Below are positions 1 through 7,261 of a DNA stretch of 64,000 nucleotides, piece after piece. Origin of the DNA: Actinomycetes bacterium (GTDB lineage: Bacteria > Actinomycetota > Acidimicrobiia > Acidimicrobiales > Microtrichaceae). The DNA is taken from assembly GCA_029782335.1 (NCBI GenBank), contig JAKOVA010000264.1, positions 1 to 64,000 on the forward strand. Direction: 5' to 3'. The first letter of the stretch is position 1. Each line of letters starts with the position of its first letter. Made by a program: the position numbers and the translations under genes. Below the pieces are notes generated by a model that was not told where the DNA came from, made no database searches, and worked only from the letters and a program-made list of their open reading frames with translations.

Positions 1-617
1 ACATGATGGGTGACGAGCACCAGCGGCGGTCCGGCGGGGCGTTTCAGGAGCCGGTCGAGCTGAGCCAGCAACTCTTCCCTGCCGCCGAGGTCGAGGCCGG
101 CGTACGGCTCGTCCGCCAGCAGGAGGCCGGGGTCGTTCATCTGCGCCCGGGCCAGCAGCGTCCGCTGTCGTTCGCCGGAGGAGAGCGTCGAGAACGGGTG
201 GCCGCCCCGTCCGTGTACCCCCATCTCCTCGAGGAGCCACGCGGCGCGGGCGCGGTCGTCGTCGTCGTAGGTGTTCCACCACGGCTCGAGCGCGGCGAAT
301 CGTCCACACATCACCACCTCGAGCGCCGAGAGGCCGGGGCGGATGAGATCCGCGAAGGCAGCGGAGACATAGCCGATCCTCCTTCGGAGCCGGCGCACGT
401 CGGTCCGCCCGAGCTGCTCCCCGAGAACGGTCACCGATCCGCTCGAGGGATGGTCGTAGAGAGCCGCGACCCTCGCCAACGACGTCTTGCCCGATCCGTT
501 CGGTCCGACCACGACCCAGCACTCGCCCGGGTGCACCGACCAGGTGATGTCCGTGAGGATCGCTGTCGACCCGCGTGTGAGGGTGACCTGGTCGAGGGCG
601 AGCACGGGCGCGGGCAT
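1..617 (-). CDS. ABC transporter ATP-binding protein (3' end outside window)
   Basis: This gene is read from the complement, from an ATG at 617, and runs off the left edge, so about 205 residues are visible. They show Walker A GPNGSGKT (residues 38-45), signature LSSGERQR (145-152), Walker B LLLADEP (165-171) and a final THH that fits the H-loop. It is therefore an ABC ATPase that couples ATP hydrolysis to transport. The single compact domain and sequence style resemble the stand-alone YlmA/ModF-like or iron-type ATPases, but no permease is visible and the substrate cannot be named. It is divergent from the CNNM gene at 695 across a 77-bp gap that contains a palindrome. Confidence 0.85.
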   Translation of the reverse strand, partial: MPAPVLALDQVTLTRGSTAILTDITWSVHPGECWVVVGPNGSGKTSLARVAALYDHPSSGSVTVLGEQLGRTDVRRLRRRIGYVSAAFADLIRPGLSALEVVMCGRFAALEPWWNTYDDDDRARAAWLLEEMGVHGRGGHPFSTLSSGERQRTLLARAQMNDPGLLLADEPYAGLDLGGREELLAQLDRLLKRPAGPPLVLVTHH

Positions 618-627
618 CCCGCCATCC

Positions 628-640
628 TGACACCGTGTCA
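628..640. promoter_or_regulatory. Palindrome in divergent promoter region
   Basis: TGACACCGTGTCA is a perfect 6-bp inverted repeat around one central base. It lies 11 bp upstream of the ABC ATPase start and 55 bp upstream of the divergent CNNM gene. Its size and symmetry fit a dimeric repressor site, but no regulator is encoded nearby and the function is inferred. Confidence 0.35.
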
Positions 641-679
641 TTGGACGGTTGGCCGGTCGTCGGCGGCGCGGCGCACAAG

Positions 680-685
680 TAGCGT
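680..685 (+). promoter_or_regulatory. Leaderless -10 box for the first CNNM gene
   Basis: TAGCGT ends 9 nt before the GTG at 695. No Shine-Dalgarno sequence lies between them. Confidence 0.5.
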
Positions 686-694
686 CGGGGGATC

Positions 695-2026
695 GTGACG
701 ACGCTCGGCCTGGTGGGAGCACTCGCCCTGATCCTCGCGAATGCCTTCTTCGTGGCCGTCGAGTTCGCGTTGGTCGCCGTCGATCGCACCGAAATGGATC
801 TCGCTGCCTCGGCAGGGGACCGCCGAGCACGGCTGATCGTCGGGGGCCTGGATCGGCTGTCCTTTCATCTCTCCGGGGTGCAACTGGGAATCACCGTGAG
901 CTCGGTGGTCCTTGGCTTCGTTGCAGAACCCGCGGTTGCATCGCTGTTGCGGGGACCGATCCGCATGTTGGTCGGAGCCCAGCATGCGCGCGCGGTCTCG
1001 CTCGTGGTCGCGTTGGCGCTCGCAACCGTCGTGCAGATGGTCATCGGGGAGCTCATCCCCAAAGCGCTCGCGGTCGCGCGTCCAGCGGCGACCGCTCGTG
1101 CGCTGGCCACGGCGATGACGTGGTACATGCGGATCTTCGCTCCTGCGATCCGGCTCTTCGGTGGAGCGGCCGACGGCGTCGTGCGCCTGTTCGGGATGGA
1201 ACCCCGCGAGGAACTCAACACCGTCAGGTCTCGGCCGGAACTGATGCAGTTGGTGCGCGCCTCAGCGAACGACGGGACGCTCGACCGCACCGAGGCCGCG
1301 CTGCTGCAGCGGTCGTTTCGCTTCGGGGAGAAGGTGGCGGCCGATGCGCTGACCCCACGAACCGATCTGGTCAGCATCGATGTCGATGCTGTGGGTTCCG
1401 AGCTGTTGGAGCGCTCACTTCGTACGGGCCTCTCCCGCTTCCCGGTCACCTCAGGCGACGTCGACCACATCGTGGGCGTCGTGCACGTCAAGGCACTGTT
1501 GTCGCTTCCCTACGCCGAGCGCGACTCGGTGGGCGTGCGCGATCTGATGGCGGAGCCGTTCGTCGTGCCGGAGCAGCGCGACCTCGGACGACTGTTGCTG
1601 GAGATGCGCGAGCAGCGGATTCACCTCGCCGTCGTGCTCGACGAGTACGGCGGTACGGCCGGCATCATCACGCTGGAGGATCTCCTCGAGGAGATCGTCG
1701 GTGAGATCGACGACGAACACGATCCAGGCCGTCGGATCGCTCGCCCGCTGGGCAGGACACTGCTGATTCCCGGTGGCCTGCATCGCGACGAGGTGGAGGA
1801 GGTGACCGGCTTCCGCGTCCCCGACGGCGACTTCGAGACGATCGCCGGGTTCCTGCTCGATCGGTTCGGGCGGATCCCACGGCCGGGCGAGTCGGTTGAG
1901 GCGGACGGATGGACCTTCACGGTGATGGCGATGGATCGGCACCGCATTGATCTGGTGCAGGTGCGTCGACCACAACGGCGGGACTCCGACGATCGATCCT
2001 CACACGACGAGGCACGACACCGATGA
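695..2026 (+). CDS. CNNM/CorC-HlyC family membrane protein with CBS pair
   Basis: This 443-residue protein has an N-terminal CNNM transmembrane domain (about residues 1-170, several hydrophobic helices starting with LGLVGALALILANAFFVAVE). A CBS pair follows (about 205-335, with LDEYGGTAGIITLEDLLEE in the second CBS), and then a C-terminal CorC_HlyC domain (about 350-430, with VPDGDFETIAGFLLDRFGRI). The family is associated with divalent-cation (Mg/Co) export or homeostasis at the cytoplasmic membrane; the older name hemolysin is misleading. The start is GTG 695, supported by a -10 box just upstream. Its end overlaps the ATG of a paralogue at 2023 by 4 bp, so the pair is co-translated. Confidence 0.88.
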   Translation: MTTLGLVGALALILANAFFVAVEFALVAVDRTEMDLAASAGDRRARLIVGGLDRLSFHLSGVQLGITVSSVVLGFVAEPAVASLLRGPIRMLVGAQHARAVSLVVALALATVVQMVIGELIPKALAVARPAATARALATAMTWYMRIFAPAIRLFGGAADGVVRLFGMEPREELNTVRSRPELMQLVRASANDGTLDRTEAALLQRSFRFGEKVAADALTPRTDLVSIDVDAVGSELLERSLRTGLSRFPVTSGDVDHIVGVVHVKALLSLPYAERDSVGVRDLMAEPFVVPEQRDLGRLLLEMREQRIHLAVVLDEYGGTAGIITLEDLLEEIVGEIDDEHDPGRRIARPLGRTLLIPGGLHRDEVEEVTGFRVPDGDFETIAGFLLDRFGRIPRPGESVEADGWTFTVMAMDRHRIDLVQVRRPQRRDSDDRSSHDEARHR

Positions 2027-3063
2027 TGCTCGGCGCCGTCCTCGCGTCGCTCGCGTTGATCGTGGTCAACGGCGTGTTCGTCGCGACCGAGTTCGGCCTG
2101 TTGGTGTCGATGCGGACACGCCTGGAACCGCTCGCCGCCGAGGGTCGAATCGGGGCCCGTCAGGCGCTCAAGGCCATGAGCGCTCTCGGCCCGATGTTGG
2201 CCGGTACGCAACTGGGCATCACGATTGCTTCGCTGGTGCTCGGCTCAGTCGCCGAGCCTGCGGTCGGGGAGGTCGTCGAACGCCTCGGCGAGCGAATCGG
2301 GCTGCCGAGGGGCGTGGTCGAGGTCGTCGCGGTGGCGCTGGCCCTGGCGGTGGTGGTGTTTCTGCACCTGCTCATCGGTGAGATGGTGCCGAAGTCGATC
2401 GCGCTCACCGCCCCCGAGCGAACGCTGATGATCCTGGTCCTGCCGGTCGCCGCGTTCGTCTGGCTGTTTCGACCCGTCGTCGTGGTGCTCAACGCGCTCG
2501 CCCGGTTGGGGATTCGCGCGTTCGGAGTGGAACCCGCCGACGAACTCCGCACGAGCCACACCGCCGCGGAGCTCACCGCGATGATCGAGGAGTCAAGTGA
2601 GGAGGGGCTCCTCGAGGGAGAGGAACTCGAGTTGGTGACCCGCGCGCTCGCGCTGGTCGAGCGGCCGACGAGCGACATCATGGTGCCCAGGGACCGGATC
2701 GTCGCCGTCGATCGTCGGTGCAGCGTGGAGGACGCCGAGCGTGCCATCGAGTCGTCCGGCCACAGCAGGCTGTTGGTCACCGCGGACGACCTCGACCACG
2801 TCGTCGGGTTCGTTCATGTGAAAGATCTGCTCGAGGTCCCCGGTGCGGCACGATCGGATCGGTTGTCGGTCAGCGTTCGGTCGCACCTCGTCGTCGATGT
2901 CGACGAGACCCTCGGCGATGTGCTCGTCGCCATGCAGAACCGCCGCATTCATGTCGCGGTTGTGATCGACGACCGCGACATGACGGTTGGGATGGTCACC
3001 CTCGAGGACATCCTTGAGTCGGTCGTCGGCGACATCGTCGACGAGTCCGACCGAGATGGGTGA
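2023..3063 (+). CDS. CNNM/CBS membrane protein lacking the CorC_HlyC domain
   Basis: This 346-residue paralogue of the preceding gene has the same CNNM membrane domain (SLALIVVNGVFVATEFGLLV at the N-terminus) and a CBS pair (about 205-335, ending VTLEDILESVVGDIVDE). It stops right after the second CBS and so lacks the C-terminal CorC_HlyC domain of its neighbour. Tandem long/short CNNM pairs are common in Actinobacteria, and the two products may form a heterodimer; that is inference. Its ATG overlaps the upstream stop. It converges on fabI, with 42 bp between the stops. Confidence 0.87.
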   Translation: MMLGAVLASLALIVVNGVFVATEFGLLVSMRTRLEPLAAEGRIGARQALKAMSALGPMLAGTQLGITIASLVLGSVAEPAVGEVVERLGERIGLPRGVVEVVAVALALAVVVFLHLLIGEMVPKSIALTAPERTLMILVLPVAAFVWLFRPVVVVLNALARLGIRAFGVEPADELRTSHTAAELTAMIEESSEEGLLEGEELELVTRALALVERPTSDIMVPRDRIVAVDRRCSVEDAERAIESSGHSRLLVTADDLDHVVGFVHVKDLLEVPGAARSDRLSVSVRSHLVVDVDETLGDVLVAMQNRRIHVAVVIDDRDMTVGMVTLEDILESVVGDIVDESDRDG

Positions 3064-3105
3064 TGGGTGTGTCGGTGCCGTAGCGGGCGACGCGATCGAG
3101 TGTCC

Positions 3106-3873
3106 CTACGCGCCGACGGCGTGATACCCCCCATCGACGTGAATGATCTCCCCCGTTGTCTGGGGGAGCCAGTCCGACAGAAGTGCGACGCAGGAACGAG
3201 CGACTCCCGCGGCGTCGCCGACGTCCCATCCCAGCGGGGCGCGTGTCGACCACGCGTCCTCGAACGCGGCGAAACCCGGGATCGACTTCGCCGCCATCGT
3301 GCGGATCGGCCCGGCTGCGATGAGATTCACCCGGATTCCCCGCTCGCCGAGTTCGCGTGCGAGATACCGGTTGAGCGATTCCAGCCCGGCTTTGGCGACA
3401 CCCATCCAGTTGTACGCCGGCCACGCGACCCCGGCGTCGAAGTCCAACCCGACGATGGAGCCGCCGTTGGTCATCAACGGCGCGACCGCATCGACGAGGG
3501 TCTTGAGGGAATACGTCGAGATCTCGATCGCCGTCGCGACGTCGTTCCACGGGGCGTCGAGAAAGTCCTCGCCGAGACACGACGGCGGGGCAAAGCCAAT
3601 CGCATGCAGTGCCCCGTCGACACGGCCCCATCGTTGCGCCAGGTGATCCCGGAGTTCCCCGACGTGGTCGGCCACGGTGACATCGAACTCCAACACCTCG
3701 ACTTCGCCGGGGAGCTTGCGTGCGACACGTCGGGTGAGGTTGAGCCCGCGCCCTGCGCCGGTGAGGATCACCTCCGCTCCCTCGGCGATCGCCAACTCGG
3801 CGACGCCGTAGGCGAGCGAGGCATCCGTGAGGACGCCGGTGATGAGAAGCTGCTTTCCGTCGAGGATGCCCAT
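3106..3873 (-). CDS. fabI: Enoyl-[acyl-carrier-protein] reductase (NADH), InhA type
   Basis: This 255-residue short-chain dehydrogenase performs the last reduction of fatty-acid elongation, using NADH to reduce trans-2-enoyl-ACP. The cofactor-binding start ITGVLTDASLAYGVA (11-25) and catalytic YNWMGVAKAGLES (Tyr154, Lys161) match the FabI/InhA signature Y-x6-K very closely. The ATG at 3873 is preceded on the same strand by TACCGT with a 6-nt gap, so the message is probably leaderless. In mycobacteria inhA follows fabG; here it stands alone and is divergent from npdG. Known FabI inhibitors act on this enzyme class, but sensitivity cannot be read from sequence. Confidence 0.93.
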   Translation of the reverse strand: MGILDGKQLLITGVLTDASLAYGVAELAIAEGAEVILTGAGRGLNLTRRVARKLPGEVEVLEFDVTVADHVGELRDHLAQRWGRVDGALHAIGFAPPSCLGEDFLDAPWNDVATAIEISTYSLKTLVDAVAPLMTNGGSIVGLDFDAGVAWPAYNWMGVAKAGLESLNRYLARELGERGIRVNLIAAGPIRTMAAKSIPGFAAFEDAWSTRAPLGWDVGDAAGVARSCVALLSDWLPQTTGEIIHVDGGYHAVGA

Positions 3874-3879
3874 TCGCCG

Positions 3880-3885
3880 ACGGTA
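3880..3885 (-). promoter_or_regulatory. Leaderless -10 box for fabI
   Basis: TACCGT (complement strand) ends 6 nt before the fabI ATG at 3873. Confidence 0.5.
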
Positions 3886-3932
3886 GGTCGCTGCGAGACC
3901 TCGCAGTAGTTACCCGCTGGTAGCCGGAGGAG

Positions 3933-3946
3933 GTACCCGTGGGTAC
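3933..3946. promoter_or_regulatory. Palindrome overlapping the npdG promoter
   Basis: GTACCC-GT-GGGTAC is a perfect inverted repeat that overlaps the putative -10 box of npdG (3944-3949). Binding there would block that promoter. No regulator gene is adjacent. Confidence 0.35.
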
Positions 3947-3949
3947 AGT
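3944..3949 (+). promoter_or_regulatory. Leaderless -10 box for npdG
   Basis: TACAGT ends 7 nt before the ATG at 3957, which also supports that ATG over the in-frame GTG at 3939. Confidence 0.5.
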
Positions 3950-3956
3950 CGACCCG

Positions 3957-4622
3957 ATGCAGATCGGCGTGTTGGGTGGAACGGGACCAGCGGGCAGCGG
4001 CCTCGCCGTGCGGCTCGCGTCAGCGGGTTTCGACGTGGTGATCGGATCCCGGTCGAAATACCGGGCGCTCGAAGTCCGCGACAAGCTCGACGCCAAGTGG
4101 GCTGAGCGTTCGTTGCCGCTCGCTGCGGGTGACAACGAAACCGCCGCCGGGGCTGAGGTCGTCGTGGTCGCGACGCCGTGGGATGCGGCGGCCGCGACGG
4201 TCGCGGAGGTCGCACCGAAGCTGCGGGGCAAGGTGGTGATCTCGATGGCGAACGCCCTGGCGAAGGTCGGTCACGAGTTCCAGCCGCTCGTGCCGCCGAG
4301 AGGCTCGGTGGCAGCGTCGGTGCAAGCGGCGGTACCACACGCGCTGGTCGCAGCGGCGATGCACCACGTCCCGGCCAAGGAACTCGGCGATATCGCTCGG
4401 CCGGTGGAGAGCGACGTGCTCGTGTGCAGCGATCATCCCTCGGCGACCGCGACGACCCTGGAGATCGTCCGGCGCCTGCCCGATCTCCGCCCCCTCGACG
4501 CCGGAGAGTTGTCCAACGCTGCGCCGATCGAAGCGTTCGCGGCGGTGCTGCTCCAGGTCAACATGAAGTACAAGACCCGCGTCGCGATTCGCTTCACAGG
4601 CCTCGACGGCAAGATCGACTGA
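3957..4622 (+). CDS. npdG: F420-dependent NADP reductase (F420H2:NADP oxidoreductase)
   Basis: This 221-residue Rossmann protein transfers hydride between coenzyme F420 and NADP. The N-terminus MQIGVLGGTGPAGSGLA is the NADP-binding loop, followed by the basic segment GSRS typical of NADP preference. The sequence then follows the NPDR family (VVVVATPWDAAAATV; LRGKVVISMANAL). I chose ATG 3957 because the conserved Rossmann strand begins there and a -10 box sits 7 nt upstream; an in-frame GTG at 3939 would add six residues. It implies that the organism makes F420. The stop is 22 bp before the intergenic repeat block. Confidence 0.85.
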   Translation: MQIGVLGGTGPAGSGLAVRLASAGFDVVIGSRSKYRALEVRDKLDAKWAERSLPLAAGDNETAAGAEVVVVATPWDAAAATVAEVAPKLRGKVVISMANALAKVGHEFQPLVPPRGSVAASVQAAVPHALVAAAMHHVPAKELGDIARPVESDVLVCSDHPSATATTLEIVRRLPDLRPLDAGELSNAAPIEAFAAVLLQVNMKYKTRVAIRFTGLDGKID

Positions 4623-4644
4623 GCGCCCCGCCCTGCCGCGAACG

Positions 4645-4696
4645 TGCGGCACTCCCTCCTTCCTCCGAACTGCGGCACTCCCTCCTTCCTCCGAAC
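4645..4696 (+). repeat. Two 26-bp direct repeats leading into the 85-bp array
   Basis: A 26-bp unit starting TGCGGCACTCCC and ending TTCCTCCGAAC occurs twice with no gap (4645-4670 and 4671-4696). Its last six bases are the first bases of the hairpin unit that follows, so this block grades into the 85-bp array. Confidence 0.9.
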
Positions 4697-4744
4697 TTGC
4701 GGGGGTTTTCGCCCTCTGGTGTCGGTTTTCTACGCAGGTTCGGT

Positions 4745-4762
4745 GGGGTGGGGTGGGTTGGG
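4745..4762 (+). other. G-quadruplex motif, repeat copy 1
   Basis: GGGG-T-GGGG-T-GGG-TT-GGG gives four runs of at least three G with loops of 1-2 nt on the strand shared by both flanking genes. Confidence 0.75.
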
Positions 4763-4829
4763 CGGTCGCCTTGCTCCGAACTTGCGGCGGTTTTCGACCT
4801 CTGGTGTCGGTTTTGTACGCTGGTTCGGT

Positions 4830-4847
4830 GGGGTGGGGTGGGGTGGG
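4830..4847 (+). other. G-quadruplex motif, repeat copy 2
   Basis: GGGG-T-GGGG-T-GGGG-T-GGG. All loops are a single T, the arrangement known to favour very stable parallel quadruplexes. Confidence 0.78.
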
Positions 4848-4914
4848 CGGTCGCCTTGCTCCGAACTGGCGGCGGTTTTCGACCTCTGGTGTCGGTTTTC
4901 TACGCAGGTTCGGC

Positions 4915-4932
4915 GGGCTGGGGTGGGTCGGG
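4915..4932 (+). other. G-quadruplex motif, repeat copy 3
   Basis: GGG-CT-GGGG-T-GGG-TC-GGG. The loop bases differ from copies 1 and 2, but the four G-runs are kept. Confidence 0.72.
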
Positions 4933-4999
4933 CGGTCGCCTTGCTCCGAACTTGCGGCGGTTTTCGCCCTCTGGTGTCGGTTCTCTACGCAGGTTCGGC

Positions 5000-5018
5000 G
5001 GGCTGGGGTCGGGTGGGG
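5000..5018 (+). other. G-quadruplex motif, repeat copy 4
   Basis: GGG-CT-GGGG-TC-GGG-T-GGGG. It ends 49 bp before the mshC -10 box. Between them (5033-5059) lies a CGGCAC/GTGCCG hairpin with a G-rich loop. Confidence 0.7.
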
Positions 5019-5067
5019 TGGAGTTGGTGGCGCGGCACCGGTGGGGTGGTGGTGTGCCGGTCGAGGG

Positions 5068-5073
5068 TAGGTT
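5068..5073 (+). promoter_or_regulatory. Leaderless -10 box for mshC
   Basis: TAGGTT ends 8 nt before the GTG at 5082 and supports that start over the long open frame reaching back into the repeats. Confidence 0.5.
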
Positions 5074-5081
5074 GCCGTTCC

Positions 5082-6197
5082 GTGCGTCTGTACGACACCG
5101 CGAGGGACTCCGTGGTGGCTTTCGAGCCGGGCCGAATCGTCACCATGTACACGTGTGGAATCACGCCGTACGACTCGACGCATCTGGGCCACGCGGCCAC
5201 CTACCTCGGCTACGACGTGCTCCAGCGCCGCCTCCGCGACCTCGGGCACGAAACGCGATGCGTCCGCAACATCACCGACGTCGATGACTCGATCCTCGGC
5301 AAGGCGCGTGAGATCGGTGTTCACTATCTCGATCTCGCGGCAGCGGAGGTCGCGCGGTTCGACCGCGACATGGTCACGCTGAACACGCTGCCGTCGTGGG
5401 CGGAACCCCGGGCGACGAGCGCGATCGCGGACATTCGTGGCTTCATCGGCATGGTGCTCGACGAGGGATACGCCTACCAGGCGGGCGGTGCCGTCTATTT
5501 CGAGGTCGCGAAGTTCCCGAAGTTCGGCCAGGTCTCCCACTACAGCCGCAGCCAGATGCTCGAGTTCGCTGCGGAGCGCGGCGGCAACGTCGATGACCCC
5601 AACAAACGCGACCCGCTCGACTTCGTCCTCTGGCAGCCCTCGGAGCCGGATGAACCCTCGTGGGAGTCGCTGTGGGGGCCGGGCCGGCCCGGCTGGCACA
5701 TCGAGTGCTCGGCGTTGTGTCTCCGGGAACTCGACACGACGATCGACCTCCACGGCGGTGGTGCCGACCTGATCTTTCCGCATCACGAGTGCGAGGCGGC
5801 CCAGTCGGAGGCAGCCACCGGCGAACCGTTGGTCCGACACTGGATGCACCAGGCGATGGTCCGGATGGACGGCGAGAAGATGTCGAAGTCGCTGGGGAAC
5901 CTCGTCTTCGTCTCTGATCTGGTCGAGCACTGGCATCCAATGGCCGTCCGTCTGGCGGTCATCGGGCACCACTACCGCGATTCGTGGGAGTGGAACGACG
6001 AACTCATGCCGAATGCGCAGGAGCGATTCGAACGCTGGCGTGCGGCGGGCAACGGATCGGGTGGTCTCGATGCAGCTCGCGCCGCGCTCGACGACGATCT
6101 CGACACCCCGGGAGCGATCGAGGCGATCGACCGTGCGGCCCAATCCGGTGTCGGCGTGAGCGAGGCCGCGGCGCTCCTCGGCGTCGAGCTTGCCTGA
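5082..6197 (+). CDS. mshC: Mycothiol ligase: L-cysteine:glucosaminyl-inositol ligase
   Basis: This 371-residue class I synthetase-fold enzyme joins cysteine to GlcN-inositol in mycothiol synthesis using ATP. Diagnostic features separate it from CysS: RLYDTA at the N-terminus, MYTCGITPYDSTHLGHAATY (residues 22-41, zinc Cys25 and a HIGH-type HLGH), WGPGRPGWHIEC (199-209), GGGADLIFPHHE and KMSKSLGN (266-273). The tail LDDDLDTPGAIEAI and final LLGVEL also match MshC. The protein is shorter than the mycobacterial one because it lacks the 15-20 residue N-terminal extension. The frame stays open upstream through the repeats, but the start is placed at GTG 5082 from homology and the -10 box. Confidence 0.88.
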   Translation: MRLYDTARDSVVAFEPGRIVTMYTCGITPYDSTHLGHAATYLGYDVLQRRLRDLGHETRCVRNITDVDDSILGKAREIGVHYLDLAAAEVARFDRDMVTLNTLPSWAEPRATSAIADIRGFIGMVLDEGYAYQAGGAVYFEVAKFPKFGQVSHYSRSQMLEFAAERGGNVDDPNKRDPLDFVLWQPSEPDEPSWESLWGPGRPGWHIECSALCLRELDTTIDLHGGGADLIFPHHECEAAQSEAATGEPLVRHWMHQAMVRMDGEKMSKSLGNLVFVSDLVEHWHPMAVRLAVIGHHYRDSWEWNDELMPNAQERFERWRAAGNGSGGLDAARAALDDDLDTPGAIEAIDRAAQSGVGVSEAAALLGVELA

Positions 6198-6238
6198 GGA
6201 GCTTCGCAGCGGCCGCGATTCCAGCGCGAAACTCCACG

Positions 6239-6256
6239 CGACAATGTTCATTGTCG
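6239..6256. promoter_or_regulatory. Strong palindromic operator upstream of plsC-type gene
   Basis: CGACAATG-TT-CATTGTCG is a perfect 8-bp inverted repeat with a 2-bp centre, about 50 bp upstream of the acyltransferase start. The core ACAATGTTCATTGT is the kind of site bound by TetR-family regulators. It is the clearest protein operator in the window. The regulator is not encoded nearby. Confidence 0.6.
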
Positions 6257-6304
6257 GGCAGAATGGGCCGACCGGAACGCATGACGTCGTGAGAGGAGGT
6301 TGTG

Positions 6305-7186
6305 GTGACCCGAAGCGCAGGACAAATCCAAACCGCAGCCAAGGTGGTACTCACGCCGTTGTTCCGCTTCGCGTGGCGAGTCCACGTCGAGGGTGCTCAC
6401 CACATTCCTCGAAGTGGGCCGGCGATCATCGCCCCCAATCACACGTCGGTGCTTGACTCCTTCTTCGTCCCGCTCGTCTTGAAGCGACGCATCACCTACG
6501 TCGGCAAAGCCGAGTACATGGACGACTGGAAGACCCGCCTGCTCTTCCCGGCGATGGGCATGATCCCTATCGATCGGTCCGGGGGCGACGCGTCGGCTCG
6601 TGCGCTCGACGCGTCAGCGGCGATCCTCAACGCCGGAGAGCTCTTCGGGATCTACCCAGAGGGGACCCGTTCGCGCAACGGCCACCTGCACCGCGGCCAC
6701 ACGGGCGTTGCTCGCCTGGCGCTTCGGACCAGGAGCCCGATCGTTCCGGTCGGGATCATCGGATCCTGCGACGTGCAGCCGCCCGATGCGAAGCTGCCCC
6801 GCCCGTTCCGCGAGGTCACGATCCGTTTCGGTGCTCCGATCGATGTCGAGCGCTATCAGGACCGGGCGAACGACCCGTTGGTGTTGCGTCAGATCACCGA
6901 CGAGGTGATGTACGAGATCCGCAACCTCTCGGGCCAGCACTACATCGACCAGTACGCAACAAAGCAGCACGAGTCGATCCCCGCCGAGCCGGCAGTTGTT
7001 GGTCCCCGATCGGAACCATCGGCCGGATCGCATGAGGGAACCGACGCCGAGGCCGTCGACAACGGTGCGTCGGAGCGTGATCACGGAGGCGTCGAGGGAA
7101 CCGTCGACCTCGACACGGCGGTCGACCCCCGCTCCTCGACGGAGGTGCTCCGCTCGCGTCCCCTCGTCGACCTCGTCAACCTCTGA
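6305..7186 (+). CDS. 1-acylglycerol-3-phosphate acyltransferase family protein
   Basis: This PlsC-type acyltransferase of about 293 residues carries the catalytic NHTSVLD (HX4D, His46-Asp51), the substrate motif YPEGTRSRNG (Glu119-Arg122) and IVPVGIIG. It probably transfers an acyl chain to lysophosphatidate on the cytoplasmic face of the membrane. A strong ribosome site AGGAGGT at 6294-6300 favours GTG 6305; GTG 6302 is only 1 nt from it. The C-terminal 70 residues or so are acidic and low in complexity (GTDAEAVDNGASERDHGG), beyond the usual family end, and probably unstructured. An 18-bp palindrome upstream implies transcriptional control. Confidence 0.85.
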   Translation: MTRSAGQIQTAAKVVLTPLFRFAWRVHVEGAHHIPRSGPAIIAPNHTSVLDSFFVPLVLKRRITYVGKAEYMDDWKTRLLFPAMGMIPIDRSGGDASARALDASAAILNAGELFGIYPEGTRSRNGHLHRGHTGVARLALRTRSPIVPVGIIGSCDVQPPDAKLPRPFREVTIRFGAPIDVERYQDRANDPLVLRQITDEVMYEIRNLSGQHYIDQYATKQHESIPAEPAVVGPRSEPSAGSHEGTDAEAVDNGASERDHGGVEGTVDLDTAVDPRSSTEVLRSRPLVDLVNL

Positions 7187-7248
7187 CGAACGCCGCGGCC
7201 GTCGCCTCCACGTCGAGAACTCTGCACGGGGGCCACGGAGCCCACCGG

Positions 7249-7254
7249 TAGTCT
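7249..7254 (+). promoter_or_regulatory. Leaderless -10 box for thrS
   Basis: TAGTCT ends 7 nt before ATG 7262. Confidence 0.5.
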
Positions 7255-7261
7255 CGGCGCC

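Larger units (their letters stand above)
4691..5018 (+). repeat. Four tandem copies of an 85-bp hairpin plus G-quadruplex repeat
   Basis: The copies start at 4691, 4776, 4861 and 4946, an exact 85-bp period; the last is cut short. Each copy has a 5' arm CCGAACTTGCG and, 31 nt later, a 3' arm CGCAGGTTCGG. Copy 1 gives an 11-bp stem including one G-U pair. A short inner CGAC/GTCG stem is present in copies 2 and 3. Right after each 3' arm comes a G-run tract. The linker CGGTCGCCTTGCT joins copies. Copies 2 and 3 each have one arm mismatch. This block makes up most of the 459-bp gap between npdG and mshC and is not coding: no start, no conserved protein, and all frames merely lack stops. Confidence 0.92.

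Noticed and set aside
4691..5018. CRISPR array
   Set aside because: The whole 85-bp period is repeated, with no variable spacers between conserved repeats, and there are no cas genes.
4644..5081. Long N-terminal extension of mshC through the repeat block
   Set aside because: The added 146 residues are translated repeats with no relation to MshC, and a -10 box plus GTG at 5082 gives a normal start.
4020..6251. 743-residue minus-strand open frame across npdG, the repeats and mshC
   Set aside because: It is antisense to two well-supported genes, and its central part is just the translated 85-bp repeats. Open frames of this size are expected opposite high-GC genes.
7187..7261. T-box or other riboswitch upstream of thrS, hisS or aspS
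   Set aside because: thrS and hisS have a -10 box within 9 nt of the start and aspS overlaps hisS, so there is no room for a leader RNA.
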